A DNA stretch of 64,000 nucleotides from Siderastrea siderea (GCA_964030785.1 OZ034969.1:1174201-1238200), one strand, 5' to 3'. Positions 44,066 to 56,918 are shown, counted from the stretch's first letter. Notes: a model not told the origin generated them from the sequence alone. A program made the numbers and translations.

Positions 44066-44600
44066 CTTGATTTATTATTTCTTGTTGTTTTCTTGTCTTC
44101 ATGGCGCATCGAGTAGCGAGTGATCCAATGTTTACTTAAAGTCGAACGAGCACCGTTTTCATGTTAGTAATATTAATGAAAGTTTGTTGGCACATTATAG
44201 TGCTGCATAAGTGACGTTATAGCCTGTCAAAAAAAAACTTGAGTGACGACGAACTGTCTTTGTGTTTCAGTTATCGTTTATTTGTATTGTAAACATAATA
44301 CAGCTAGAATTTTAATTCAATAAGAAATGCAAATAACATAAAAGCAATTGATTCGAAAATGTGGTCTCAAATTCCAGTCGTTTTATGCATAGAAAAAAAC
44401 ATTGAATGAAACACCTTTTATGGTTTTTACAAAAACAATGTAGAATTGTGAGGATAAACTATAAATATCACGCACTACTAATAGAGTATACACTGGAACA
44501 TAAGCAATAAGATATATTTATTCACAGTAAACCTATGTGCAGATATACTGAACGTTTTCAAAAACGCTTTTTTAAGCCTCCTTTTCACTAGCGACGCACT
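44066..44600. repeat. segmental duplication block 1, copy 2
   Basis: It matches 13,361-13,830, including the left end of the TTAA TIR element (TTTTCACTAGCGACGCA). The right end of that element is missing here. Confidence 0.8.
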
Positions 44601-44841
44601 GAAGCACAAGAGCATAAGAGCTTTTCGTCAAGTGAAAACGAACACCCCACCGAGTCTTTCTTCATGACGCGACAAATAGGGCAGCCAGCCGGCTCAAACA
44701 TCGGGTGTTATTGCTACTTCCGCTTTTACGAGCCAGAAGGCGACGCATGTAATCAAACCACTGAAAAAGCACGAATCAAACTTTTCTAGGTGAGACACAT
44801 TTTCAGGAAAAGGAAGAGTCAAGGGGACTTTAACAACTTCG

Positions 44842-46405
44842 TTTAAAGGGACACTATCCCGATAATGCGCACGCGTGAACGTCAGCTGTTATCTTTCAAA
44901 AAAACAATAGAACTGTCACATTGAGGTGACAAGATTACCCCGCGGCCCACGCGGTGATCCGCTGTTTACATCCGCTATTTAAATATTTGCTCGCGTTTTA
45001 TAGCTCCAAGCAAGCTACAACTTAAATTTCTTGACAAAAAGGGTCTATAGATCACAATCCATGATGCGAAACACAAAATATAAATCACCGGAGATTTTCG
45101 GATTTAATTGCAGTGAAAGCTAGAGATTTCTTTGGCGAAACATCACGTCGGACTTTTGTAACAAGAGGACTTATTAGTTCCTATTGTTTTTCGAGGGACA
45201 AATATGTCGTTTAGAGTGCAAAATAAGGTCAGCTAGCATTTTCGGCGAGCCATCAGCAGCTCGGAAATTCGCGGATAGGATTCTGTTTCCTAAAATCTTC
45301 TGCGGCCTAAATATTCAGCTAAAAAATCCGAACAGATCAATCCGTATTAGCTTTCATAAATATGCCTTTATAAACCTCTGAAGCAGTCTTATAGAGCAGG
45401 AAATGATATTTCAAGTATTTTGCTAAAATTTTCTCGTTGGGTGACCCTGATTATACACAAAGATCTAACCGAGCGTGATGCGAAACACAAAATCCTGCAA
45501 CAGAATTAAAAACAATAAGCCAAGCCCGGCGTTACAAACATCAGCAGGGAAACTCGTCACGCTGCAGTGAATATTTCAGATCCTTTATTGTCGAAAATAT
45601 AAACATGAGAGGAGGAAAAACCCATAAATTTCCTAAATGAGACAAATTCAACGTACCTATCATACAAGAGCGGCATAAAAACCATATTGAGTCGCTTAAC
45701 AAACGATCAGAAGTCAAACCAACGGAGAATAACAAACGACGAAACCCACAAGAATTCACCACTTATGACCTCGATATGACCTAGAGAATGCGACGCCTAA
45801 GTTGTAACTGCTCGATTCAGTCAACATTTAAAAATACTCCGTTCTAAACCCGCTAAAAAAAAACAAGAAGCAAAATGGGTCAAAAGACCAAGATAAGGCG
45901 CGGCGTACAAGTACAAGTAGAAGTCGTGCAGCGTGCAGGCCTTCCAACCCATCAGTTTATGGCTGTGTCGGTCCGAATACAGACACCACTGATCCCTTCA
46001 GTCGTTTCCATGTCTCATGGATTGCTTTCTTTATGTATATTCTGGTATGCTGCTAGTTCCATTTCTTATTATTCCTTTCACGATTTTCTGAGCTTTTATG
46101 GAGGCTGCCGGGAGAAAGAAGCCTTCGACCGGCGCCATAGCGCTTCCCTCCTCTCGGTCCTCCTTCCAATGGCATTGAAAACAACGCCAAAAATCCCGAT
46201 CTCACACAAATTGGAACTTAACGAAAACTGTATATCATTAATCTATAACTGGGAGAAGCTTTAGGGTAATATTGAACTAAACTGAGCACGATGCAAACGG
46301 ATTTTTGAAGGTTCTATATCACTTCTCGCGTCTTTTGAATTCGCGACATCCTGTCAGGAAATCAAAGTTTGGAGCATGCGCAGTAACCGGATATTGGTCC
46401 TTTAA
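44842..46405. mobile_element. possible 1.56-kb TIR element in copy 2
   Basis: The left end TTTAAAGGGACACTATCCCG and the right end GGATATTGGTCCTTTAA are imperfect inverted repeats, each with TTTAA at the edge, followed by related GCGCACGCG/GCATGCGC sequence. It is absent from copy 1. The interior ORFs do not resemble any protein I know. Confidence 0.4.
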
Positions 46406-46436
46406 GAGCTATACGGCTTTCAGATCGAGAATTCTT

Positions 46437-48840
46437 TAGTCTAGTGGGTCTTTAGGTTTTTTCTTTAGCTGTACATTCTTATCGCTTGTTTTATATGCGC
46501 TCCATCCAGGTTAGTTATCGTAAGATTTTATAGATTTTCATCAAGTCCAGAAATCATTAAAAAATTATTATCATTAAAAACTGTTACCGTAAATGAAAAG
46601 GAAAGCATAACAGGGTGTGATTATCCAGTGGTGGAAAGTTTGATTTTGATAACGCAGATAACGAATGTCTTGAAACGTGCGATTCATCGGACCAAATTAA
46701 GTCCTAACAGTTTATGATTACATTCGCTCGCCGGTTTCCTGGCACCAGGGAAAAATGTCAATATGTTATTTACCGGCCAAATATAGGCAAAGCTGTGCCG
46801 AACGAATAAAGTACGGCCTGAGACCGCAGACCTCCCAGCCAGTAAATAACCTATGCATATAGGCACATTCATTTCAGATACTGATACACAAAATCTACTC
46901 AGTGAAATCGAAAACTGGCAAAACGAGCACACTCTAGGCGTTAACTGGTTTGATTTACATCTCAGCTTGCTTAGCCGAGTTCTTGGAGCCTTTCCACTTA
47001 TACCAGTTGACACCTTCCAGGAAACGGAGTGCTAGCCATGATGGTAAAGGCCGTTCAGGTTGGAGTCAAGACAGGCCTTGTACCACCAGGCTCTCTTACA
47101 GCGAATGGCGCAGTTCTGACTTGAATCAATATCGCTGTCTCGATCTTTGGTGGAGAATGCCATACCACGATGAAGAGAAAGTGAGTCACCAGCAGTTCCT
47201 ACAAAATGACATGTGATTAACAATTCTTGAACTAAATTAAAATGAGCTCGTAGTGACCTTTCTGTTATTTTCACAGTCCCTGCACTATGAGAATGTTTTT
47301 AATGTCCCAAATTTGATAGTTCTGTTATTAGAAGTATCACTTCCTTATCCATACGATATAAGCTGATAGCCGATAGTTGTAAGGAACCAATCGGAACTTG
47401 TGCTTCCTTATTGTTTGGATAAGTTAAATGAATTCGAGTGTTGAAAACCACAATATGTTTCCTTGGCTACAAACAGCAGAATGAAGCAATGATTGGAAAT
47501 GATGACACAGTTCCAAAAACTGACTGAAAATGCTTGCTCTTAATGTTTACTGACATCAACAATCACAAGCGAGGATTCTCGCACGCACGAAATAGAGTTG
47601 AAAAAGTATTTGATCACTCATTTCATACATATAGGTACATACCTGAGTATGTTCCAAGGCTCAGCAGTGTATTTGCTTCTTTCACTAGCAACACCGAAGA
47701 AGTCGTACTCGGCGTAAGCTGTTTTTGCGGCCGTGTCTTCAAGATCTACTCGAAGTCTGCTTCGTTGTTTTGTCAGCCGGTGAATCTTGTCTAGTCCGAG
47801 CCAAAATTCACCATATTCAGATTTCCGAAGCCTCGTTTGTAGTCGTCCCAGCCGCGGTAGAAATCAACCGAGCCATCCAGTCTCTTCTGGATCACAATAC
47901 ACATCAATCACAATACACATCAAAGCCACCAGCACTGCCAGGGTTGATCGTGTAAACACCACTAATTCGTTGACCAGCTCTGTAGAGTTCTGGCACAGTT
48001 CTTGAAAACTGAAAATGCAATATACATACTGTACTTGCTTTATGTTACCCGATAGGTCACATTAGTTGATAGCAAAATGTATACGAAAAACAACTGCAGC
48101 TCAAAATAATTTGAAGAAGGAAAGGTCAGCACGATAAACAATATAAGTAAACCAATATATTCGAATACATTAGTGGGCTTAAATTGCTGTTGGTTTTCGT
48201 TCTTGCATTTTTATGAAGGTTTTCTTTTGGTTCTGAAGTTTTCCTTACTTCACATAAACCGACATTCCTAAATTCTCCTTTGACCTGGGAATAGCAGCCA
48301 AAAGTCTGCGCCTCTCTGTGGATTCAAACTGCAATTCAAACTGGTGCTTGTTCATTTTTGTACGACAGCACTGTTCATTGCATTTCGGTCGTTGTTAAAT
48401 CAACTTACTATGCAAGCGCATGACCACAATGCAATTCGTTTGTCCAAATTTTTGAAAAACTTAAAAACGCAACACTTTTCAGGCAACCGATTTACTCAGA
48501 GATTATTTAGTATTAATATGTACCTTTGCTGATCGTTTTGTTTTCTTTCAGAGATTCGATTTCCTCCCTTACCTGTCTGAGCTCATGTTTCATTTCGTGA
48601 AGGAATGCTTCGATCTTCCTGCTTGATCCTGCGTAAAAATTATTATAGACGTTTTGACAATTGGGCCCCGCGCTAAGGCTCACTCCGTTGGCATTGCTCA
48701 GTGTAGCTGTCACAAGCAGCGCGTAAGCCAGAGTCAAGAAAGAAAGGAGGCTTGGTATGATAGGTTTATTTGTCACAAGCTGATATGACCTATCAGCAAG
48801 AAACCGTGAAAACTGAATCAACTAATGTTAATATTTGTTT
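46437..48840. repeat. segmental duplication block 2, copy 2
   Basis: It matches about 17,344-19,770 and contains pseudogene C. Confidence 0.85.
47032..48821 (-). pseudogene. fibrinogen-related (FReD) lectin pseudogene C
   Basis: The paralogue of gene A, with the same exon plan on the - strand: 48821/48524 (signal peptide and coiled-coil), 48008-47643 (fibrinogen start) and a last exon ending at a premature TAG (47034-47032). Defects: the ATG used by gene A is ATA here; an extra base lies near 47,991 inside the NCAEL segment; about 32 bases of exon 2 (around 47,896) are replaced by a 16-base local duplication of ATACACATCA-type sequence; two bases are added near 47,815; and the last exon stops after LNGLYHHG. 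Several independent breaks show it is dead. Confidence 0.85.
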
Positions 48841-48896
48841 ACGTCGTTTGGTGGCAGGGGGAGGGGGGATGGGGTGCAAATGCGTGGGGTGCGTTA

Positions 48897-49830
48897 GTTG
48901 AGAGGCAGTTCAAACTGTATTGTATCTCTGTTTGATAACAATTGCCCTGCTGCCTGTAAATATTTGTCATGAGCTACAAGATTGATTGATAGATTTTTGA
49001 TAAAGCTTTTAAACAGTGGCCTCTCAAGCGAAAATAAAGTTAATTAAATATGAGTGAGTGTTATAATTGTTAATTGTTGAATTTGCTTTAAAAAACAATC
49101 ACCATAAATGGATACGTAAACAAAATAATAGCCGTGCTTTCACGAGGCAACTTCACCTAGGTAAATACGAAGTTTCCCTGGGGAAACTGGCATTTTGCCG
49201 AGTAACAGATTTTACCTCGGGAAATTTGCCCAGGTAAATTTTTGTGGTAAAGTGACTGAGAACAATAGAAAATGCCCCAAGCAAACCCTTTGTGGATTGA
49301 AGGGTCGTTCGGTTTCCCCAGGTAAACCTACCAATGAGAAGCCGAGGTTTGGACACTGCACGTGCAGTGCGTGATCACCTACGTGACCTAATTTGTAAGC
49401 GGCGCGCGTCCGCGTGTAGAACATTGAAGGTGGCTCCTTTTCGAGCGATGTTGTGAGTGTTGAACTTTAACGGAATGCTGAGGCTTACAGCACTTTTAAT
49501 TTTGTGTAACGAAAAAGTCTCAGCAGGAGACACCAAGGATTTGGCGGCGTATTCGTTGGACGTTTGCTCATCTTCCCACTCGGTTCATAAAGAAAAAGAT
49601 GTCTCAATCGTCCATGTTTTCTCTCGCTTAAATTACCCAGCCAGAAAATTTACCCCCTTGAATTCCCTGGGTACATGCGACCTTAACTACCTACTGAGAT
49701 TAGGTAAATGAAAACCTTAACTATTTTACCAAGGGAAAATTATAGTGGTGAAATCATATTTACCTAGGGAGGTGTAACCACGGCTAATGTTAGTATTGAA
49801 CACTGAAGAGAAACGAAAAACAGAGAAAAT
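48897..49830. repeat. segmental duplication block 3, copy 2
   Basis: It matches about 22,340-23,210. Both copies contain TTTACC/GGTAAA-bounded sequence. No gene. Confidence 0.75.
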
Positions 49831-50164
49831 GATTAAAAACTGCATTACAGACTCACTATGCATGTAAAGGTAACTTTTGTTTTGCGACAACTAATGTTTG
49901 AGTTTTTGATTTGGTGGGAACTTTCTGGCCAATCGCTAAAATTAGAATTAGTTGTCCGATTAATTTCTACTCGATAAAATTACTCTATTTTAATGCAACG
50001 GGCGTTAATTCAAAAGAGTTTATCGAGAGACGCATGAGTTCAAATAACCAATACTAACCAAACAAAATATTCCCTGGCATTTTATCCACCGTCTTCCTGG
50101 AGTTGTTCCATGTCTTTCACATCCATCGATATTCATCCTCTTCTCTCTCTTCCTCATATATTGT

Positions 50165-51535
50165 CGGAGTTGATCGTGTAAACACCACTGATTCGTTGAC
50201 CAGCTTTGTAGAACACATTTCTTGTGAAGTGAAATAGAGAAGGCGGTCACATTAAATTGGTAACCTATCGATGTGAGAAATTTTGATTGTGACGTCAGCG
50301 TACGTACGTACCTCCGTACAGACTCTGGGGGGAGGGGAGGGGTGTCCCAAGGCAACCCGACGGGGGTGGAGAATGTCATCTATTTTTGGCTGAAATCGCG
50401 CGGTGCTATTGGAAATCGCATGACCACCGTCGCTTTTTTTTTAAGCTTAACCTGCTTGTCAACACGATTCAGTTCCACAGAAGTGAAGTTGAGAACTTGA
50501 GAAAAAAATCAAATATCTATAAATGGAAAAAAAAGTTCAAAAGAATAATTAGTTGTCTTTTTGGTGGAAGGCGAAAAGTTCAAGTTACGAAATTTGCCTT
50601 CGAGGACTTCATCTTTGTTGTGTTCTGCTGCGAACTAGGTCGGCACATCGCTTGAGTTCGCGGCATTTGGCAGCGGTTCCGACGCCAAATATAGCAAAGC
50701 TAGTGCCTTCTGGTTTTTTCTGTCCACAACCATGGCATTTGCGACCATTTGCGGCGGTCCGAACACATTTTCCCAGAAAAAACACCAGCGTGTTCATATC
50801 GATCGGCATCTTGTCACGGGAAAAGAAATAAGTAGTAAAATTAACTCTACTTTATTGTGTTAGTTAGCGTGGAATAGTGGTCTTCGCGCCTGCCTGCGAC
50901 GTAGAAGACCCGGATTCGATTCTCAGAGGGGACATAAATTTTTCCTTTCCTTTCCTTGCGAGTATTTTCAGAAATTATTAAGCTCCGCTTTCAGGCCTGG
51001 CTAAATCTTTATATTAAGTGATTTGGATAGCATAATATTTCAAAAGTCAAATAATGAAAATGAAGTCATGCAGGCGATTTGAAAAAGCTGTAAACTGGAT
51101 ACAAAAGCTGTGTGTGAAAAGTAAAACCCGCCATATCGGAGAGTTAAAAGTCACCAACGTCTATCTACCTGTTTGTTTTGTTCTGTTTGCTTTTAAAGAT
51201 TCCATTTCTTCCTTTATCTCCCGGCTTAGCTAATTTTGTACTTTATGTAGCAGTGCTTCGATCGTCTTTTTGGCCCTACAAATGTTTCAAATGTTAATAA
51301 ATCAAATGTGCGCAGTAAATTATAATACAATGCAAGCTTAAGAAATGCAGCTCAATCCACGGGCACGTAGTTTTGCATACCATTATTGTTGTTGTTTTTA
51401 CTTTCTTTCATCTCGTTCAGCCCTGTTTTAACTTCATGAAGTGGTGTTTCGATCTTCTTGTAAGTAAATGTAGCTACTACAAGTAGCATATAAACAAGAG
51501 TCACGACAGAACGCGGGCTAACCATAATCAGCTTA
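50165..51535 (-). pseudogene. remnant of FReD lectin gene D (paralogue of gene B)
   Basis: On the - strand, 51,533-51,380 repeats exon 1 of gene B (MVSPRSVVTLVYMLLVVATF) with an internal deletion that joins the signal peptide straight to the coil (YKKIETPLHEVKTGLNEM). A decayed exon 2 lies at about 51,170-51,280. A short relic of the fibrinogen start ([14 protein letters not shown]) sits near 50,170-50,220. The remaining exons are absent. A SINE lies between the parts. Confidence 0.75.
50862..51012 (+). mobile_element. tRNA-derived SINE
   Basis: The head resembles a tRNA promoter: TAGCGTGGAATAGTGGTC (A box-like) and GGATTCGATTC (B box-like), followed by a T/C-rich body and AGCTCCGCTTTCAGGCCTGG. 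A reversed piece of the same tail occurs at about 56,932-56,970. It is not a functional tRNA: no acceptor stem or CCA-proximal pairing is seen. Confidence 0.55.
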
Positions 51536-52834
51536 TCTGACACCAGCCAAATAGTTTCACTACAACTGAAAGATGAAGAATGGATAACGTCAGTTTTATT
51601 GAGAGGATTTTTCGGGTTTTCTTGCTAATTATTTTTGGACATGAGTGGATTGATTATATTTGGTTTAAATTGGTCTTAATTAAAAGTAGATTTCATTTAG
51701 ACTAATTGAGCTGTCTAGTAGCTGGCATGGTGCCCTTCGACGTTTTCCTCAGGATAACAGAAGAATAGGCTAGGCTGGTCAGCGAAGCGAAGCTACAGGA
51801 TCTACCCTCTGCGGCCAAAGTATTATAGCCAGCCCGAAAACAATGGTGTTCTCTGAAAATCTCATATCAGTAAGCGGATAAATAACTGTCTAAATGGTGT
51901 ATTGATAAATACTATATAAATATTGCCTTGAAAATGCTTTTCAAATAGCACTTAAACGAAAAATAGATTTCCTTTTACGTATGTAGATGCATCATGGAGA
52001 AAATTCAAAATTCTTTATTGTTATAAAGAAGATATGTGCAATTGAGGATTAACACCGAGTGATCTTTGAAAACTCTAACCAAATTGCAAGACAACTTGGA
52101 AGAAACTGAAAAACATCAATTTGACTGGCGGGAGCACCATAAGTTGAGGGTCTTAGTTAGATAGGTGTGTTTAACTTCATTAAAACGTGGAAGGTATCTA
52201 TCTTTAACTCTTGATTTTGTATTAAACAGTTGAATTCCTGCGGTTAGGAACTTATAGGACAACTTGTCACTGTATTCCTGATGGTGCGATGTATTTGATG
52301 ATGCAGTGGTTTTGATGATCGCCAATTTGTCTAAACACATACAATGCAACCTACCAACTTCGCTTGCACCTTAAAGCTCGGGTTTAATTGCGACAATACA
52401 ACATCCCTGGCCTTTCAGCTATAGTGTTATCGACCAATCAGATTACAGAAGCTTAGGTAGATACCGTAATGGATACATTTCCCCTATCGCTAAATAATCT
52501 CTTCCTTCTTTCCATCCCTCTGCTATCGACTTACTAACTTGAGCGCGGTAGTGGGAGGAAAGTGGTTCACTGTCTTTCAGGGAAGTTCATCTTACAGAGA
52601 TTTCGCTCCGCTGGGTTCCTTACAGAATAAGCCAAAACTTAACTCACAAAACTTTAACTCATTATTAGGACAACTTACGTGTAACTTACACAACCCTAAG
52701 TTAACTGAGAGATACTGTGTTTGACTTACGTCAGTTCTCCTCTACTTCACCTCTGTTTTTTTTTTTTACTTCGTAACAGTTCTTTTTTCTTCAGATTTTC
52801 TAACTGATGTGATTCTTCACACCATCTCACTTTT
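51016..52834. repeat. segmental duplication block 4, copy 2, left part
   Basis: It matches about 34,446-36,325 and is cut at 52,834 by a LINE insertion; the match resumes at 56,687. Confidence 0.85.
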
Positions 52835-52923
52835 GGGGGACTGGGACTGGCATGAGTGGCGAGTAGACGCGTTCGCTAAAGCTCCGCTCGCGTTTTTGAC
52901 TTTTCCCTCATTTTTTCCCGCCT

Positions 52924-53805
52924 ATGGCTGATATCTTCGTATCTGTAAAAAGGAAATTGACAGAAAGAAAGAGTTCCAGCTCTTCAGAATCAAATTCGCC
53001 GGAAGGGAAACGTACAAAAGACGAAAACGAAGACGAAGTCCTACGAGCATTAAACATGGCGGATGATATGGCAGGCAAACTGGACAAAATTATCGCTCAA
53101 CTTAGGAAACTTGACAGTATCGAGACTACGTTAAATGAAATTTGCAACAAAGTCGCTAAGATTGAGGGGGAGGTTAAGAAACTGCAAAGCGACACAAGCT
53201 TAATGGACGGAAAAGTTAAAGGAACGGAAACCAAAGTGGAAGAAATGGACAAAGGGCTAACCTGGTTGAATGAGCAGGTTGAGCAGATACAAAGTAACAT
53301 TAAAAAAATGGAGGATACAAAGGAAAAAGAATTTTCAGAACTTCATTCGAAACAACTTTATGCTGAAGCGTATAGCCGCAGAGAAAATCTGAAATTCTTT
53401 GGAATCCCCGAAACGGAAACCACTTCTTCGGCAGAGCAAGATGGTGGAGACACGCATAAAGTTTTGTGTCAATTTATCAACAATGTCCTGGGATTTGAAG
53501 ATCCTGCTAATCGCATAGAGTTTCAAAGGGTCCATCGTATTGGTAAAGTGAAACCAGAGAAACCGAGACCAATCATTGCGCGCTTTCTGCGCTTTTCAGA
53601 CAGGGAAAGAGTGCTGAGAGCAGGATTTCAGTTAAATAAAGATACAGGCTTTAAGATCTTGGAAGATTTTCCTCAGGAGATCATTAATAGACGCCGTTCG
53701 CAGATGTCGAGACTTATGGAAGCCAAGAAGGCTGGAAAGAAGGTATCCTTTAGTAGGAGTGAACCGGACAAGTTATACATAAATAGTGTTTACGTTCCGG
53801 CCTGA
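52924..53805 (+). CDS. L1-like ORF1 protein
   Basis: This is 293 residues. A Ser/Lys-rich start is followed by a long coiled-coil (about 35-140, with LDSIETTLNEICNKVAKIEGEVKKL). An RRM-like region follows (RRENLKFFGIPETE, about 151-164, with VHRIGKVKPEKPRPIIARF near 207), then a basic C-terminal domain (LEDFPQEIINRRRSQM, VSFSRSEPDKLYINS). This is the plan of L1 ORF1p, an RNA chaperone that trimerises and coats its RNA. The frame is intact. It is the first ORF of the LINE, in a separate frame from ORF2. Confidence 0.85.
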   Translation: MADIFVSVKRKLTERKSSSSSESNSPEGKRTKDENEDEVLRALNMADDMAGKLDKIIAQLRKLDSIETTLNEICNKVAKIEGEVKKLQSDTSLMDGKVKGTETKVEEMDKGLTWLNEQVEQIQSNIKKMEDTKEKEFSELHSKQLYAEAYSRRENLKFFGIPETETTSSAEQDGGDTHKVLCQFINNVLGFEDPANRIEFQRVHRIGKVKPEKPRPIIARFLRFSDRERVLRAGFQLNKDTGFKILEDFPQEIINRRRSQMSRLMEAKKAGKKVSFSRSEPDKLYINSVYVPA

Positions 53806-54245
53806 CAAATTAAATACACTGTAGCGAAAATATTAATAGCAAATAATTGCACAGCGAACGTCAGTCGCAGTTTTGGCCTGCATGGCGGGAAATACGACAA
53901 CGTAAATTGAAATATATTGGGCAATACGCAGCGGTTGCTTGTGCTTCGCTTACAATTTTTCATTTTTTTTTCGCATGATAGGTAAGCGGTATTTTTGTTT
54001 TGAGCCCTCACAATTGGTTTCTGGGGCTTTACTTGTGCCAAGAAAGATCTCTCAGGATTGTTTGCTGAGTGTTGTTTGTACGTATTTGTCATTTTTGTGT
54101 CCTATTCTTATTATTATCATGTCCTTCTTTTTGTGTTGTCGCGTTACTTGTGCTTGTTTAGTCTTTGTCTTTGCTTTCTACAGGCAGTGGGGTGAATACA
54201 ATTGTAAATTGCCTTGTCGGAAAATGAATGTAATTAAGCAGTTAT

Positions 54246-56473
54246 TTGCCTTATTCAAGCAACATAATAACGGTCATGGCAAATGTCAATTTTAAATTTA
54301 TTTCACTAAATGCTCGGGGGATTCGGGATTTGAACAAAAGGAAATCCATTTTTTCGTGGCTGCAAAGACAAAAAGCTGACATAGCTTTCTTGCAAGAAAC
54401 GTATAGCACGTGTGATGTAGTCGACAAGTGGAGATTTCAGTGGCCTGGAAAAATTTTTTACTCGCATGGCACCAATCATAGCAAAGGAGTTATGATACTT
54501 GTTAGTGATAAATTGCAATTCGAACTTAAGTCCGAAGTTCAAGACAAGGATGGTCGTTATATTTTGATTGATGCGGTTATTCAAGACTCCCCCTTTTTAT
54601 TGTTAAATATTTATTCTCCCAACAGCACCGCAGAGCAATGTACTTTTTTCTCAGGCATTTTGAACACCTTGGAAGAAGCAACTCATGATTCGGGCCGTCA
54701 GCTCATTATCGGAGGGGATTTTAATGCTCATTTAGATCCTGAGCTAGACAGCGCAGGCGGGAAAACAATTAGGAAAGACTCGGTTAAAAATATAATAGAC
54801 ATCAAACTGGCTTTTGATTTGGTCGACATCTGGCGAATCAGGAATACTGATAAAAAACAATATACATGGAGGCAGAAGAGACCTCTTATTCAACGGCGTT
54901 TGGATTATTGGCTAATTAGTGACTGCCTTCAGGATATAATCGAACACACTGACATTATCCCCTGAATAAAGTCCGACCACTCGGCTATTACTTTGCAAAT
55001 AAATAGCATTGAAGATCAAGTTCGTGGCCCTTCACACTGGTGTTTCAATTCGAGCCTTTTAAACGACGAAAACTACGTTGAGTTAATTACCGCTAAGTAT
55101 GGTAAGTGGATACAGGAATTTGCAGATGTTCAAGACAAACGCCTTCTTTGGGATTTGATTAAATATAAAATAAGGCAATTCACTATTTCCTACAGTAAGG
55201 GAAAGGCCAAAGAAAGAAGAAATAAGTTTCAAGATGTTGAAAACAGATTAAAAGAGAATGAAAAATTATGTGCAGAGAATCCAACCGAGGAAAATATTGA
55301 AGCTCTTGAAGAGTTAAAAATCGAATATAATTCTTTGTATGACTACTTCACTCAAGGCAATATTATACGTTCGAGGGCGAATTGGTATGAGAAAGGGGAA
55401 AAGAATAATAAATACTTTCTAAGCCTTGAGAAAAACAATACAATGAAAACATGCATAAGGAGATTAGTGAACAAACACGGAGAAGAAATCACAAACAGCA
55501 AAGCCATCATGGCCGAATTAAAAGGTTTTTATCAAGATCTTTATGACAACAAGGATAAGGATACTTGCGTGGGTGATATTCGTAGCTACATTGGAAACTT
55601 AGGAATACCCCAACTATCAGAGAAGCTGCAGCGTCAGTGTGAAGGGTCCCTAACATACGCTGAATGTTTAAACTCAGGGATTATAAATTAAAATCTTGGG
55701 ATCAGATGAAAAAGACTGGCATAACAAATGCAGAGTATTTTCTTTTAATGGGTATCTATAATGCAATTCCTAAAGACTGGATAAACTTATTAAGGACTCA
55801 ATCAAATTCGTCAAATGTGGCCTCGTCTAATGACAACGCAGATCCACCTGACGCATCTCTCCCTTCTTCGTCTAGAGGGGTATATTGGGACCTAGTAGAA
55901 AAAATAAAAATTGCTCCAACTGCTGAGTCTAAATATGAAGAAATTTTTTCTGCGCATGACTTACGGTGGGAACAGTTCTACCTTCTCCCGAGAAAGGCAA
56001 CTCTTGATTCCAAAACAAGAGAATTTCAGTATAAACTGTTGCACAGAATTATTTACACAAATAAGATTCTTTATAAAATGGGCTTGGTACCGTCACCTAT
56101 GTGTTCCTTTTGTGGAAATATGGAGGAATCTCTCGAGCATTTGTTTATTTATTGCGATATCTCAAAACATTTCTGGTCATCATTGACTGAGTGGATGAAT
56201 GAGTTTGGTTTTGATGTTAGGTATCTGAGCACTTTTGACATAGCGTTTGGTCTCACTAGCAAAGACAGTCTATTATTAAATCATGTAATTATTCTCGGTA
56301 AATATATAATTCACCAAAGCCGCTCTTTAAACATAAAACCCACTCTCACACTGTTGAAAGCAAAAATTCGCTCTACCTATCAAATAGAAAGTCTTATAGC
56401 AAAGAATAATGAGGACTCGAAAATTCATGAGAAAAAATGGCAAAAACTGCTTCCTTTCGTTGACAGCCCTTAA
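54246..56473 (+). pseudogene. LINE ORF2: APE-type endonuclease and C-terminal knuckle, no reverse transcriptase
   Basis: The first part (54,270-54,962) is an apurinic-type endonuclease: SLNARGIRDLNKR, FLQETYS, IGGDFNAHLDPELD, then RRLDYWLIS. A TGA at 54,963-54,965 interrupts it just before KSDHSAI (in frame, 54,969 on), which completes the endonuclease. The same frame continues to 55,691 (NWYEKGEKNNKYFLSLEK). Near 55,665 the text jumps from the segment that normally leads into the RT domain (CEGSLTYAECLN) to the C-terminal region in another frame (55,664-56,473), which holds the Cys-His knuckle CSFCGNMEESLEHLFIYC. The entire RT domain is missing. Such a copy could only have moved with enzyme supplied by another element. 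Confidence 0.85.
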
Positions 56474-56645
56474 CGAATTTTAATATCAAGTAATCTACTT
56501 AATTGTTGTAAACATCTTTTGTTTGTAGAAAAGCATTCTGTAATGTATTCTGTAATTGTTGCTTTCTGTAATGTTTTTGCGTTTTTTAATGTAGGCCTGG
56601 CTTGTACCTTGTACTTTGTTTTGTGGTTATCAATAAAGGCTTTTG

Positions 56646-56676
<31 letters not shown>

Positions 56677-56686
56677 AAAAAAAAAA

Positions 56687-56918
56687 ATCTCACTTTTATA
56701 AGATGCTGCGGTGTAGATTGCATTCAAACACTTGATATTAATGTTGTTTCAAGTGAAGTTTGACAAGTTGAAACTTATTACCATGTCATAAGTCAAGAGT
56801 TGAGCTTCCTTTGCCAAACGTTTTTGGTTATGGAGAGCATAACTTAAAAATGTTTGAACAGCATCATCCAAATAACAAAACTGCAAGTTACCTTTTGCCG
56901 GTATAAAATTGAGTTGAC
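56687..56918. repeat. segmental duplication block 4, copy 2, right part
   Basis: It matches about 36,315-36,545. After about 56,918 the copies part. Confidence 0.75.

Larger units (their letters stand above)
52835..56686 (+). mobile_element. L1-like LINE with the reverse transcriptase domain deleted
   Basis: It is bounded by an 11-bp target duplication ATCTCACTTTT (52,824-52,834 and 56,687-56,697). It starts GGGGGACTGGG and ends in a 24-A tail with a short GG-interrupted extension. It has ORF1 (52,924-53,805) and a broken ORF2 (54,246-56,473). The paralogous empty site is at about 36,315-36,326, so insertion came after the segmental duplication. Confidence 0.9.

Noticed and set aside
45875..46264. 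129-residue ORF in the copy-2 TIR element
   Set aside because: No recognisable motif, low-complexity start, no splice or promoter support.
50862..50940. tRNA gene
   Set aside because: Box-like motifs are present, but the stems do not form and the sequence runs into a SINE body with a copy elsewhere.
56519..56701. 60-residue ORF ending in a lysine run
   Set aside because: It reads through the LINE 3' end and A-tail.
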